Source of the DNA: Nemesobacter sp965249045
Lineage (GTDB): Bacteria; Desulfobacterota_D; UBA1144; Nemesobacterales; Nemesobacteraceae
NCBI GenBank assembly: GCA_965249045.1
Contig: OZ252213.1
Location: 186,001 to 250,000 of the forward strand
Reading direction: 5' to 3'
DNA: 64,000 bases
A program made the position numbers and the translations under genes. The notes under the pieces are model-generated. The model was not told the DNA's origin and did not search any database. It saw only the letters and a list, made by a program, of their open reading frames with translations. Of the stretch, positions 1 to 8,993 are shown one piece after another (the first letter of the stretch is position 1; each line of letters begins with the position of its first letter).

Positions 1-493
1 GCCGAGACGCGGCCTGAGCGAAAAGATATCACATTCCCCTCAAACGCCTCCCGCTCGAAGCCGTTATGCGCAACGACGGGTTTTTGTCCGGCTATCCCGA
101 GGCGGGAGTATATCCCTCGTAGCCCCTCTGAGTTAAAGGACATTCCGAGTAGACTCTTTGAACGGGAAAAAGAACCTATTATTCTCTCGGCTATCAGGTT
201 AACTGGAGGGTGGTGGGCGTCGTAAACCGTCGGAATCCTGAGAACCCTTGCGGCGAACCAGGCAAAGATAAGATCCCTCGTAAGCGCAAAATCAAAATCA
301 TTTTTTTCTTCCGACCGTAAAAGGCACTTAGAAGCCCGTGGAGCGACCGCCTAGCCGCTCCACCCGCAAGCGGGATGGAGGTGACGAGGAAAGGAGTCGT
401 GATGCTGTAATATGAAAACAGCCTTTGTTTTTTAATCCGCCCGGGCAGAAGACACTCTACAGAAATCCCGAAGTTCGCCATCGCCTGGCACAT
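1..493 (-). pseudogene. GT4-type glycosyltransferase N-terminal half, frameshifted and cut by window edge
   Basis: Read on the minus strand, two frames together give the N-terminal domain of a GT-B glycosyltransferase. The first frame starts at ATG 493 (MCQAMANFG...LLPGR). The second carries TRDLIFAWFAARVL, a TVYDAHHPP segment and an NSEGLRGIYSRLG...VAHNGFE segment typical of GT4 enzymes. The frames join at a run of seven A near 301-307, so either a one-base indel or a sequencing error breaks the gene. The residues AIHTLK, expected just before MCQAM in this family, are encoded in frame upstream but follow the TAA that ends the nucleotidyltransferase gene, so the true start is also doubtful. 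The gene continues beyond position 1. It would add a sugar to a surface glycan, together with the upstream nucleotidyltransferase. Confidence 0.6.
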
Positions 494-514
494 TTTGAGC
501 GTGTGGATGGCGGG

Positions 515-1297
515 TTATTCGGAGGAGTCAACAACTCTCAAAAGACTCGGCAGTCGGTGCTCTTTCCCAAGGAATCTGTCAGCCTGTTTTCTCGCCCTGA
601 AAAGATCAAGTGGACAGTCTACATCCATCCAGTAAAGCTCGCCTATATCAAGCGGCTTGATCTTATATCCTTTGCTTATAAGCCTGTGGATTGAGGAAAT
701 GTACCATTTCCCCTCGGCACCGGGATTCCTCATCTCCTCCTCAACCGCTCTTTTTAGCAGCTCAACTCCCATATCCCTGAACACCCTTATACCGACCGAT
801 TCAGCGGAGGTTTCCCCGTTTGATATATCCTTGCTGATCTTCGTGATCCTGCTGTCGTCGACAATAACTTTCATGTCTTCCCTTTCATACTGCGCCCTCT
901 TTTTTATAGGAAGACAGATTTTCTCCTCCCTCGCAGAAAGCGCCTTGTCCAAAACGTCTATCTCGTAGACGTCATCCCCGTTCATAACCACTATATCTTC
1001 GTCAAACTCGCTTCGAGCTATCCATAGGGACGCGAGGCTGTTTGTGGACTTGTAGAAGGGATTGTAAAGTGTATTGATTCTCATTCCCGAGCCGTCGTAG
1101 CTTCTCAGAAAATCCTCCACCCTTTCGAAACGGAACCCCACGACGATCACGACCTCGTTGATACCGCAGTCCCTTATGTTGTTTATCTGGTGTTCGAGGA
1201 TTGATATGTTCCCGATATCAAGAAGGCACTTGGGCTTGTCGTGCGTGTAGGGGTGCATCCTGATGCCACTGCCCGCTGCGAGTATTATAGCTTTCAT
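515..1297 (-). CDS. Sugar-phosphate/LicC-like nucleotidyltransferase
   Basis: This 260-residue protein begins MKAIILAAGSGIRMHPYT and carries the nucleotide-binding signature G-x-G-x-R...KPK at residues 9-23, the mark of NTP-transferase (PF00483/PF12804) enzymes. Later motifs are VVMNGDDVYE (metal-binding Asp region) and WMDVDCPLDL near the C-terminus. It should transfer a nucleotidyl group to a phosphorylated sugar or small alcohol, giving an activated precursor for a surface glycan. The closest remembered relatives are LicC/inositol-phosphate cytidylyltransferases, but the substrate cannot be read from the sequence. It lies directly upstream of the broken glycosyltransferase. The 250-base gap to the divergent MacB-like gene (1298-1546) probably holds both promoters. 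Confidence 0.8.
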   Translation of the reverse strand: MKAIILAAGSGIRMHPYTHDKPKCLLDIGNISILEHQINNIRDCGINEVVIVVGFRFERVEDFLRSYDGSGMRINTLYNPFYKSTNSLASLWIARSEFDEDIVVMNGDDVYEIDVLDKALSAREEKICLPIKKRAQYEREDMKVIVDDSRITKISKDISNGETSAESVGIRVFRDMGVELLKRAVEEEMRNPGAEGKWYISSIHRLISKGYKIKPLDIGELYWMDVDCPLDLFRARKQADRFLGKEHRLPSLLRVVDSSE

Positions 1298-1546
1298 GAA
1301 TCAGGTTCCGTAAACAGATAAATAAATATTCATGGAATTGCGAAGTGCCGGCCATATTTTCCGGAAAAAACATGAGGCATAACACTTTACTTCCACAAAA
1401 TCATTAATTCTATAGTATAACCGTATTAGAGACTCAGGGTTTGATTTGCCGTTCTCCCAAGGCGAATTCCGAATTTATGGAACCTCAGAGGTACACTCCG
1501 CACTGTCCGGGAAAGACAGGCTAGGCGATCAGTTACAATTAGCCCC

Positions 1547-2761
1547 ATGAATCCACTGCTTTCGGTTGAGATTTCTTACAGAGCTATAAAAAGTAACAAG
1601 ATGAGGTCTTTTCTCACTACCTTGGGAATAATCATAGGCATTGCGGCCGTGATCTCGCTTGTTTCCATAACCGACGGTGCAAAAAACATGATAGAGGGCC
1701 AGCTGGCGTCGCTTGGAGCAAACTCCCTAGTGGTAAACACCGGAAAAAGGACTCAGAGCGGAAAAAGCATTGTTACGGGCAACGTAAAACCGCTTACGGG
1801 CAAAGACGTAGAAGCAATAAAAAATCTTGCCGCAACGAAATACGTCTCGGCAATATCCAACACGAACGCGAATGTCGTCTCGGGAAACAGTAATGTCTTT
1901 ACCGCGGTGATCGGAGTCGGCAAGGACTTCATCTTCATAAACGACTGGTTCCCGGAAAGAGGAACATTCTTCAACGAACTTGATGTAAGGGAAGCGGCTC
2001 TTGTCTGCGTACTTGGCAAAACGGTGAAGCAAAACCTATTTGGAAGTCAGAGTTCTATAGGAAAAAACGTGAGGATTGGCAAATACACTTACAAGGTTAT
2101 CGGGATAATGTCCCCGATCGGCCCCACTCCCAGCGGAAAAGATCAAGATGATATCGTCCTGCTTCCTTATACCTCGGTTCAGAAAAGGCTTATAGGCGCT
2201 AAATCTCTTAACAGAATCTCGATTTTCGTAGATCCTGCCTACGATCTGGGATACGCCAAGGCAAAAATAGAAGAAATCCTGCGCAGGGGGCATGGAATCA
2301 AGGGTGACATGCAAGACGATTTCTACGTAAAAACTCAGCAAACACAGATAAAGACAATTGAGAACATCTCAAGAATTATGGCCATACTTCTTGGAAGCAT
2401 AGCATCTATCTCTCTTGTGGTAGGTGGAATAGGGATAATGAACATAATGCTCGTTTCGGTCGGGGAGAGAACCAGAGAGATAGGAATCAGACTCGCCGTC
2501 GGGGCTAAGGAGAAAAACATACTGATTCAGTTCCTTATTGAATCCGTACTGCTCTCCCTTGTCGGAGGCGCGGTCGGAACAGTAGCAGGAATACTGATCT
2601 CAAAAGTCGCCTCAACTCTTACGGGCTGGCCGACTCAGATATCCGTACTGTCAATACTAGTGGCTTTTATGTTCTCCGCTTTTGTGGGAATCGTCTTCGG
2701 AATATATCCGGCGAAAAAAGCGGCCGCACTCAATCCAATAGATGCTTTGAGATACGAGTGA
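1547..2761 (+). CDS. MacB/FtsX-type ABC transporter permease
   Basis: The 404-residue protein has the MacB permease layout: a first membrane segment at about residues 19-43 after an RSFLTTLGIIIG start, a periplasmic MacB_PCD domain to about residue 275, then three membrane segments (around 280-305, 325-350 and 365-392). The C-terminus IYPAKKAAALNPIDALRYE is diagnostic. It would be the membrane half of an inner-membrane ABC exporter or lipoprotein-release type machine. No ATPase or membrane-fusion partner lies beside it, so the partner must be encoded elsewhere. No clear ribosome-binding site precedes the ATG. Broken copies of its 3' end occur at 4103-4231 and 6240-6314. Confidence 0.88.
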   Translation: MNPLLSVEISYRAIKSNKMRSFLTTLGIIIGIAAVISLVSITDGAKNMIEGQLASLGANSLVVNTGKRTQSGKSIVTGNVKPLTGKDVEAIKNLAATKYVSAISNTNANVVSGNSNVFTAVIGVGKDFIFINDWFPERGTFFNELDVREAALVCVLGKTVKQNLFGSQSSIGKNVRIGKYTYKVIGIMSPIGPTPSGKDQDDIVLLPYTSVQKRLIGAKSLNRISIFVDPAYDLGYAKAKIEEILRRGHGIKGDMQDDFYVKTQQTQIKTIENISRIMAILLGSIASISLVVGGIGIMNIMLVSVGERTREIGIRLAVGAKEKNILIQFLIESVLLSLVGGAVGTVAGILISKVASTLTGWPTQISVLSILVAFMFSAFVGIVFGIYPAKKAAALNPIDALRYE

Positions 2762-3308
2762 AAAAGATTAAGCGTCCCAGAGAAATTCTTTCGTTTCCCC
2801 TAATCTCGCGGCTGGGAAATCCAGAGGCAGTTGGTCAATATAGCTAGGGCTGATATTTTGTGCGTTTTTGGTTCTTTAAAAAGACTGCGCAGGGAACAGG
2901 CGGCTACCATAGAAACAAATGGAATCGCAGGCAGAAACAATCTCTGACTGCGATTCAGTGAAGGTTTGTACCGATGTCTGTTCATTCTCTGTTCCACCTC
3001 TGTTTGGAATTGCCAGATACCATGAGGGTGTTTAGTCATGGTATCTGCTTTGAAGACTTGTATGCAATTACACTCTAAGGAGAGCAGGGATGTCGACATT
3101 TAACTGCTTGAAATCTGAAGATAATCATGCTGTTTTGGGTAATACGGAGATTCAGAGTGGAGTTTTGGGAAAACAGCATGAAAAGACCTGAAACTGGCTT
3201 TTTTGCAGGGCTTTCTGTAGCCTTGACGCTTTACGAACAACACAATCGTATCTATATTGTGATTGGTTCAAAATACTTTTACAGTCTCGTTTGTGAATCC
3301 TAAGGTCT
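2762..3308. repeat. 547-base intergenic region with a series of stem-loops
   Basis: No convincing gene was found. The stretch contains several near-perfect inverted repeats: 2922-2935 with 2943-2956 (13 of 14 pairs, 7-base loop), 3014-3025 with 3036-3047 (12 of 12 pairs, 10-base loop), 3126-3136 with 3170-3180 (11 of 11 pairs, long loop) and a short CACAAT/ATTGTG pair near 3241-3266. The density is higher than in neighbouring gaps. They could be a structured RNA, a decayed mobile element, or regulatory hairpins; the sequence does not decide. Confidence 0.5.
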
Positions 3309-3953
3309 ATGAAAAATACGGGTCAGCCATTTCTGTTTCTTTATGTCATCACAGGTCTCCTGATTATCGCCTTTCTGGCTATATTTCTGGATAGTGCCGC
3401 CGCGGAACGGCTTACTCGGGAAGGCAATTTGATAGAGAACCTCACCGTCATTTTGTACTTCAGCGGGATCGTATATCTTTTGTTCATCGCCTCAGGGGAC
3501 TGGAAATTCCGATACCACTCGGCTTTTGTGGTCTTGTTGTTTGTGCTTCGTGAGCTTGACATGCACAGTAGGCTGACTTCCATAAGAATCAACAATTTCA
3601 GTTACTACATAGAACCTACTACATCGCTCGTGGAAAGAGTTGCAGTAGGTGCCGTGCTGTTGATCTGCGTATATGCTTTGATCCGCTATGTGATGAACTA
3701 CGGTAGGCACTTGGCATCTGGACTGCGCAGCCGATACGGGTACTCCTTAACAACTGCTGCAGCGTTGCTCGTTATGCTGATCGCTAAGTTGCTTGACTCA
3801 GCTCCGCGAATCTTGCACGAGAACTTCGCAATAATCCTATCAAGCGAAGTGAAGATGCCAATGCGCGTGATCGAGGAAATACTAGAACTCGGCATCCCTC
3901 TCCTTATATTGTTGGCCTGTTTGCAATATTGGACTTTTACGCGCGGGCGGTAA
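3309..3953 (+). CDS. Multi-pass membrane protein of unknown function
   Basis: The 214-residue protein has about five hydrophobic segments: residues 8-30, 42-63, 112-133, 153-170 and 190-210. Segments 1 and 2 are joined by AERLTREGNLIEN. I do not recognise the family. The REG-x-x-IE motif between the first two helices recurs in several unnamed bacterial inner-membrane proteins, so a real conserved protein is likely. It follows the stem-loop-rich gap and is followed by a MacB remnant, so it may be an inserted cargo gene in the glycan region. Confidence 0.65.
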   Translation: MKNTGQPFLFLYVITGLLIIAFLAIFLDSAAAERLTREGNLIENLTVILYFSGIVYLLFIASGDWKFRYHSAFVVLLFVLRELDMHSRLTSIRINNFSYYIEPTTSLVERVAVGAVLLICVYALIRYVMNYGRHLASGLRSRYGYSLTTAAALLVMLIAKLLDSAPRILHENFAIILSSEVKMPMRVIEEILELGIPLLILLACLQYWTFTRGR

Positions 3954-4102
3954 AGCAGACAGTTTTATTTACTCTTGACATACCGCTTCGGTACCGTTTA
4001 TGGAAAACTTTGTTATTTAATTCTCAAAAAAGGCTTGCTCTACCTCGTTTAGGTCACCTGCTTGTTTAATTCCCATATGGCAGCGTCGAAGGTTTTTTGC
4101 AA

Positions 4103-4231
4103 ACTCGGATTTCCGTGCTGTACATAATCGTGGCTTTTCTCTTCTTCGCCCTTGTGGGAATAGCTTCCAGAATATACCCCTCGAAAAAAGCGGCTGCACT
4201 TAATCCAATAGAAGCCCTGAGATATGAGTGA
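4103..4231 (+). pseudogene. Remnant of a MacB-like permease 3' end
   Basis: Forty-two codons ending in TGA read TRISVLYIIVAFLFF...GIASRIYPSKK...NPIEALRYE. This matches the last membrane segment and C-terminus of the intact permease at 1547-2761 (TQISVLSILVAF... IYPAKKAAALNPIDALRYE). The similarity runs a few bases past the stop (the intact gene has GAGTGAAAAAGATTAAG, this copy GAGTGAGAAAATTAAG). No start or upstream domain remains, so this is a leftover of a second copy or a duplicated 3' end. Confidence 0.85.
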
Positions 4232-4246
4232 GAAAATTAAGCTCCG

Positions 4247-5128
4247 TCAAACTGATTTAGTTACATCAGGCAATCGCAGTAAATCACCGAATTCCGCATC
4301 CCAATGCTCCGGAGTGAATCTTCCCCCTCCGTTTTTCGGATAGAATGTTACTTCACCGAAAACTGTTTTCCCCTCGAACTCATAGAGATCAACACGCGCA
4401 AACGCAAAGTCGCTTGAAAGCGCACCCGCGATCTGAACCATGTCCGTCAGAGAGTCGGGCCGCTTGAAGTCTTCTTCATAACGACGGACTTTTCTGTTTT
4501 TAGCAAGAAAGAAATCAAGCTTCCGCCACTCGGAGTCGTAGAACGCTCTCCCGTGCCCGGAATATCTGTTGAAATCCGCTTGTATAAAAAGAGGCTTCCC
4601 GTTAAAACAGTAAAACTTATAATCGTTAAGTGATCCGTCTTCGTTCTGCATGTATTTTTCGCAGACTATCCGCGGCGGAATGTCTTTGTAAGCCCATTCC
4701 CTTTTTTTTGTGTAGAAATTCCTCCCCAGCCACTTTTTCATTTTCTTCTTCGCTTTTTCTCTTTGGAGAACCGATTTGTTCTTGACTATTATGTTCCACC
4801 CGCTACCGTGCGTTGCCTTGAGAACGAAAGACTCTGGCAACAAATCGAAATCTATTTCGTCCGGACTTTCAAAAACACCGTACAGTTCATTCAGTACGTG
4901 CGACCCGATCTTCTTCTCAACGATCTTCCTGACTTCATATTTATCCGCATACAATGTCATCAGGGGATTTTTTTCATACAGTTTTATCCACTGTATTTTC
5001 TCATTGAAAGTCTTCGGATTTGCTAAATTCAGAAACTTGCCGAAATTGTATATAAACTCTAAGCGGACAAGTGCTTCATCAGGCAACAGTCTTAGCAATG
5101 ATCTTACTAACGGTTCCATTGTCATCAT
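4247..5128 (-). CDS. TupA-like ATP-grasp polysaccharide biosynthesis protein
   Basis: The 293-residue protein matches the TupA-like ATP-grasp family (PF14305) known from teichuronic acid and other polysaccharide clusters. Visible features are FNEKIQWIKLYEKNPL near residue 42, ADKYEVRKIVEKKIG near 61, the nucleotide-binding FVLKATHGSG near 102, and the C-terminal metal/ATP-binding FARVDLYEFEGKTVFGEVTF near 244. It probably ligates an amino-acid or similar group onto a glycan or precursor using ATP. It stands on the minus strand between two MacB remnants and faces away from the glycosyltransferases, so it is likely expressed from its own promoter in 5129-5565. Confidence 0.82.
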   Translation of the reverse strand: MMTMEPLVRSLLRLLPDEALVRLEFIYNFGKFLNLANPKTFNEKIQWIKLYEKNPLMTLYADKYEVRKIVEKKIGSHVLNELYGVFESPDEIDFDLLPESFVLKATHGSGWNIIVKNKSVLQREKAKKKMKKWLGRNFYTKKREWAYKDIPPRIVCEKYMQNEDGSLNDYKFYCFNGKPLFIQADFNRYSGHGRAFYDSEWRKLDFFLAKNRKVRRYEEDFKRPDSLTDMVQIAGALSSDFAFARVDLYEFEGKTVFGEVTFYPKNGGGRFTPEHWDAEFGDLLRLPDVTKSV

Positions 5129-5565
5129 GGCTGTTCACTACTAACCAACAGATAGAATGAGTTGTTGTCAAATCTGGCGTATGGGGACATGATTCAAGCG
5201 GCGGACTTGTCTGTTGTCATCTTTGCCAAGAAATCAAAACCATATAACCGACTCCAGTTTTTCTCCGCGCACATCTCCCATCTTGAGTAAAATATACAAT
5301 ACCATCGCAGTTCAGCCAGCCCTTAAACGCTTGACCCTGTAGCGGATATGGAACATAGTTCAGGAATATTGAAAAAAGAGAGAGTGCTTTTCATTTTATC
5401 AAATTTTTATCTGCCTGATTTCCCTGTGGATCTTTTGGTCCCCAAGTATCTATATCTTCAGTTTGCAACGGCAAACGATTTTTTATCAATACCCAGAACA
5501 CGTTCAATCCCACGGTTGTTTCAGAAGGTTTTTTCCTTAAGGAATGACTTGGTCCCCTCCAAAAT
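5129..5565. other. Gap of 437 bases, no gene recognised
   Basis: Only short reading frames occur. A 74-codon plus-strand frame (5348-5572) does not resemble a known protein. The minus strand around 5460-5540 gives fragments such as RGIERVLGIDKKSF in a broken frame, which hints at a decayed transposase or regulator but is too short to name. The promoter of the TupA-like gene should lie just above 5128. Confidence 0.4.
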
Positions 5566-5979
5566 TCATTGAAGGATATGGATCTTCTTCGCTTTCATAA
5601 TATCTTTGCGCTTTATCAGGAAATGCTTCTTATGCTTTCTGTACCAGCCGAGAATTCTTATCCTGCTTCCATTCTCAATACCTCCCACGAAACCTCTTGC
5701 GTAGACATTTATTCTTTTCTTGGGATCATCTTCAAAAAACCAAAATAGGGTGAATTTCCTTCCTTTTCCCATTTCCTTGAACTTTACTTCGCCCACCTGC
5801 CCCTCAAGGGTAAACACCTTTCTGTGAAACTCGTCACGGGAGGAAAGAACCTGCGAGATCGTGAGAGTAGGTTTCTCAAGTTCTCCGATGTCGGTATAAG
5901 TCCTGTAAGCTTTTTCCTTTGAATAGGAAGGGACTGAAAAGAACAAAAAGAATGTAAGAATAAAAAGGAGCTTTTTCAT
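5566..5979 (-). CDS. Small secreted OB-fold-like protein
   Basis: The start at 5979 is chosen because it gives MKKLLFILTFFLFFSVPSYS, a clean Sec signal peptide, with a GGAG ribosome site a few bases upstream; a longer frame reaching 6186 adds a charged, non-conserved 69-residue lead. The mature part of about 117 residues has the pattern SQVLSSRDEFHRKVFTLEGQV... and ends SRIRILGWYRKHKK, resembling the bacterial OB-fold seen in small periplasmic proteins. Its ligand is unknown. It ends convergently toward the 5129-5565 gap and has no obvious operon partner. Confidence 0.62.
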   Translation of the reverse strand: MKKLLFILTFFLFFSVPSYSKEKAYRTYTDIGELEKPTLTISQVLSSRDEFHRKVFTLEGQVGEVKFKEMGKGRKFTLFWFFEDDPKKRINVYARGFVGGIENGSRIRILGWYRKHKKHFLIKRKDIMKAKKIHILQ

Positions 5980-6239
5980 CTTTCTCCGCATGTAGCGCTT
6001 ATACTGTTTGAACCCGAAGTTATTGTCAAATTCGGCACTCAAAGATTTAAACGAACCCAGACCAGTTTGTTCCTTGTCGGGGAAAAACCACAGGTTTCTC
6101 CAAATGGGCAACTCTTGGAGCAGCCACTTCAAGTCGACTGGCGAAAGTGAACTATACTTTTTATCCTTACAGTCACCGTTTGACAAATGACCGGAAGGCC
6201 CTATTGTCCATACCGGCTACCGCCACACTCTCCACTCCC

Positions 6240-6314
6240 ATGCAAATCTTTTCAGCATACCGCTTGCAAAAAAAGCGCGTGCCGGACACCATAGAAGCCT
6301 TAAGACATCAGTGA
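6240..6314 (+). pseudogene. Second remnant of a MacB-like permease 3' end
   Basis: About 25 codons ending in TGA read FSAYRLQKKRVPDTIEALRHQ, similar to the MacB permease C-terminus (IYPAKKAAALNPIDALRYE). It is shorter and more diverged than the 4103-4231 remnant. It lies immediately before the GTG start of the first complete glycosyltransferase. Together with the intact gene and the other remnant it marks a repeated pattern of a permease tail followed by an unrelated gene. The rest of 5980-6327 shows nothing else firm. Confidence 0.55.
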
Positions 6315-6327
6315 GGTATGCACAGAA

Positions 6328-7443
6328 GTGAAAATAATGATGGTAGCTCCCCGTCTTAATCTCGGGGGAGGGGGTTCTGAAAAGCAGACTATAGAGCTTG
6401 CCAACGGGTTTGCCCGCAATGGGTGCGAAGTTACAATTCTGCTTACCGATAAAAAAATGGATATGACTTCCCAGCTTTCAAACGGGGTTAAGATCATTTC
6501 TTACGGTCCCAACGCGAATTTTTTTTCACGATTCCGCTTCGTTTACAAAACCGCAAAAAAAAGAAAGCCCGACATTCTCTACAGCAGGTTCTGGACAACA
6601 AAACCAGCAGTGATCTTTGCGGGGAAGATTCTCGGAATCAAAACCGTTGCGGTTGAAGTTAGCAACATAAAAGAAAGTCTCAAACGTTGGCCACCTATTG
6701 TCAGAAACGCAATTGGATTTGCCAAGGTCTTCTGCTACAGAATGGCGGATATGGTAATAGTGCTTTCAAATGGAGGAAGAAAAAGCCTTGCACAACTCGG
6801 AGTCGGAGAGAAAATGCGGACGGTTCATAATGGTGTGGACATAGAACGCATAGAGAAGCGATCTAGGGAAGAAGTGACGCACCGGTGGTTCGATGAGGAA
6901 ATTCCTGTGGCAGCGGCGGTGGGAAGACTGTTCCCGTCAAAGGGATATGAAAACCTGGTGAGAGCAGTAAGCACGGCAAACGACGTTACTCCGCTCAGGC
7001 TTCTTCTTGTAGGCGACGGACCGCTGAGAAGCAAAATTGCCTCTACAGCGAAGGAACTCGGCATGGGAGACAAGATCGACTTTACCGGTTCCGTTCTCAA
7101 TCCCCACAAATACGCCGCAAGATGTAATCTCTTTATCTGCTCCTCGCTGTTCGAGGGGCTTTCAAATTCACTGCTCGAAGCTCTCGCCTTAGGGCTTCCG
7201 GTCGTAAGCACCGATCATGACTTCGGTGCAAGCGAAATTATCGAGAACGGAAAGAGCGGAATTCTCGTTCCGGTCGGAGACCCGGAAAAGATGGCAGAAG
7301 CCGTTTTGAAGCTGCTTCAGAACAGAACTTTCGCAGCGAAAATGGGAGAAGAGGCAAAAAAACGAGTGAGCAAATTAAGCGTCGAAAAGATGACCGGGGA
7401 GAATCTTCAAATATTCAGGGAAATCCTACAGAAGCGGAGATGA
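6328..7443 (+). CDS. GT4-family glycosyltransferase
   Basis: The 371-residue protein has a GT-B layout. An N-terminal LNLGGGGSEKQTIELANGF motif marks the acceptor domain, VHNGVDIERIE the inter-domain linker, and AVGRLFPSKGYENLVRA starts the Glycos_transf_1 donor domain (PF00534). The FEGLSNSLLEALALGLPVV stretch contains the E-x7-E catalytic/nucleotide-sugar motif. Initiation is at GTG 6328, 13 bases after the MacB remnant stop. It should transfer a sugar from a nucleotide sugar to a lipid-linked glycan at the inner membrane. It is a paralogue of the enzyme at 9324-10466 with the same GxGGAEK-type start and the same IIENGKSG...LVPV block. Confidence 0.92.
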   Translation: MKIMMVAPRLNLGGGGSEKQTIELANGFARNGCEVTILLTDKKMDMTSQLSNGVKIISYGPNANFFSRFRFVYKTAKKRKPDILYSRFWTTKPAVIFAGKILGIKTVAVEVSNIKESLKRWPPIVRNAIGFAKVFCYRMADMVIVLSNGGRKSLAQLGVGEKMRTVHNGVDIERIEKRSREEVTHRWFDEEIPVAAAVGRLFPSKGYENLVRAVSTANDVTPLRLLLVGDGPLRSKIASTAKELGMGDKIDFTGSVLNPHKYAARCNLFICSSLFEGLSNSLLEALALGLPVVSTDHDFGASEIIENGKSGILVPVGDPEKMAEAVLKLLQNRTFAAKMGEEAKKRVSKLSVEKMTGENLQIFREILQKRR

Positions 7444-7676
7444 AAGCAGTGTTTGTAGATTGCACGCCGTAGAACTCGTAGCCACTAGTGCAGACCGCTG
7501 CTTTGATACAGACAAAACATGGTGAAGGATGTATGCCGTGGTACCAGTTGTGGAGTCCGAAGCCACAGATGGATTTATTATGTTTTCCCCGTGCTTGAGG
7601 AGATAACACGCTCGTTCAGGTAGAATAAATTAGGTTATATCGTCGGTGTTTTACTCTCCTAGACGGAACTTCTCAT

Positions 7677-8993
7677 ATGCCGGCCTCGGGCAATCCAACA
7701 AGAAAACTTCTCAAAAATGCGTCCTGGCTTTTCAGTGGAAGCATGGCGGCTTCTCTTTTCTCGGCAGCCGAGCCCGTGCTGATCGCCCGGTTTCTAGGGG
7801 TTGAGCAGTTAGGTCTTTTCGCCCTGATAATAGCTTACGTCAGCCTAGTCAACGGGCTAATCGACCTGAGGTCTCCCGAGGCCGTCGTAAGGTATGTCGG
7901 ACAGTATCGGGAGCTCGGGGAAAAGGACAAAGTCCTTTCATTCATCAAGTTTTTTTACGTGCTTGATTTCTTAGTGGGCATCGCAGCCCTAGGAGTGTGC
8001 CTTATTCTCGCCGGAGTGGCAGACGATCTCTTTATCCACTCTGAAGACACGTTTAAATTCACACTCATTTATTCAACAAGCATTTTAGTCTCAAGCGTCA
8101 ATAAGAGTTCGGAAGCGGTTCTCAGGGTTTTCGACAGGTTCAAGACCATAGCCTTTGTGAGAACTTCTCGTACCGGATTAAGGGTTGTTTTGGTAGCAGT
8201 TTCCCTTCTTGCTGGATTCGGAATGGAAGGAATTCTTGTCTGCTACGTGATAGCGGCTTTTGTATTCTTCCTGATGCTTCAGATAGAGGTGCTTAGAGTT
8301 CTTAGGCAATCGGGGTTAAAAAGATGGACAACCGCCAAAATCAAGAATTTGGGAGTTACCATTGAAGAAGTTCGCTCTTTTATTCTTGTTTCAACTTTTA
8401 CCGGTTTTCTTAACAATGCTTTCAGCAAGCAGATTCCCGTGCTAATTCTAGGACATTTCACAGGTAAAGAGGCAGTTGGACTATACAGAGTAGCTATAAC
8501 CTTTTCCGGCATAGGTTTTAAATTGCGAAAACCTGTACAAGACACCATATATCCAGCCCTTGTGGCTGCGCAAAGTCGTGGTTCGAAAGAAGCTTTCAGT
8601 GAGATTGTTTCCTATTCGACTAAAAATTTTCTGAAAGTTTTTTTGCCGATTGGATTAATATTTTTTCTGTTCGCAAACAAAATCATTATTATTTTCTTCG
8701 GTAGCGCATACGAACCCGCCACATTGGCTCTACAATTAGTTGTCATTTCTGAAATCTTATCGAGCCTTTGCTTCTGGATCGATTCAGCAGAACTAGCACT
8801 TAACAAACTGAGACAAAGAGTGATTAGGGTGGCCCTGTCCTCTATGTCTTATGTAGCAGTACTTTTGGTATTGGTTCAAGCATACTCCTATAACGGAGCC
8901 GCCGCTTCAAGACTCGCACCCGCAATTCTAATACTTGTGTTTTCTTTGTTTACATTAAGCCAGATTCGCTATAGAACTAAACACGAAGTTTAG
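7677..8993 (+). CDS. Wzx-type oligosaccharide flippase
   Basis: The 438-residue protein is strongly hydrophobic with about 12 membrane segments. It starts TRKLLKNASWLFSGSMAASL, with RFLGVEQLGLFALI following, as in the polysaccharide transport/MATE superfamily (PF01943/PF13440). It would flip lipid-linked glycan repeat units across the inner membrane. It lies between two GT4 glycosyltransferases on the same strand, which fits a glycan assembly cluster. The 233-base gap before it (7444-7676) shows no recognisable gene. Confidence 0.88.
   Translation: MPASGNPTRKLLKNASWLFSGSMAASLFSAAEPVLIARFLGVEQLGLFALIIAYVSLVNGLIDLRSPEAVVRYVGQYRELGEKDKVLSFIKFFYVLDFLVGIAALGVCLILAGVADDLFIHSEDTFKFTLIYSTSILVSSVNKSSEAVLRVFDRFKTIAFVRTSRTGLRVVLVAVSLLAGFGMEGILVCYVIAAFVFFLMLQIEVLRVLRQSGLKRWTTAKIKNLGVTIEEVRSFILVSTFTGFLNNAFSKQIPVLILGHFTGKEAVGLYRVAITFSGIGFKLRKPVQDTIYPALVAAQSRGSKEAFSEIVSYSTKNFLKVFLPIGLIFFLFANKIIIIFFGSAYEPATLALQLVVISEILSSLCFWIDSAELALNKLRQRVIRVALSSMSYVAVLLVLVQAYSYNGAAASRLAPAILILVFSLFTLSQIRYRTKHEV

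Noticed and set aside
2800..3099. 99-codon minus-strand frame in the stem-loop region
   Set aside because: Codons coincide with inverted repeats and no family is recognisable.
7415..7609. 64-codon minus-strand frame with several Cys and His
   Set aside because: Looks like a possible small peptide, but no ribosome site or family match, and it overlaps the end of a glycosyltransferase.
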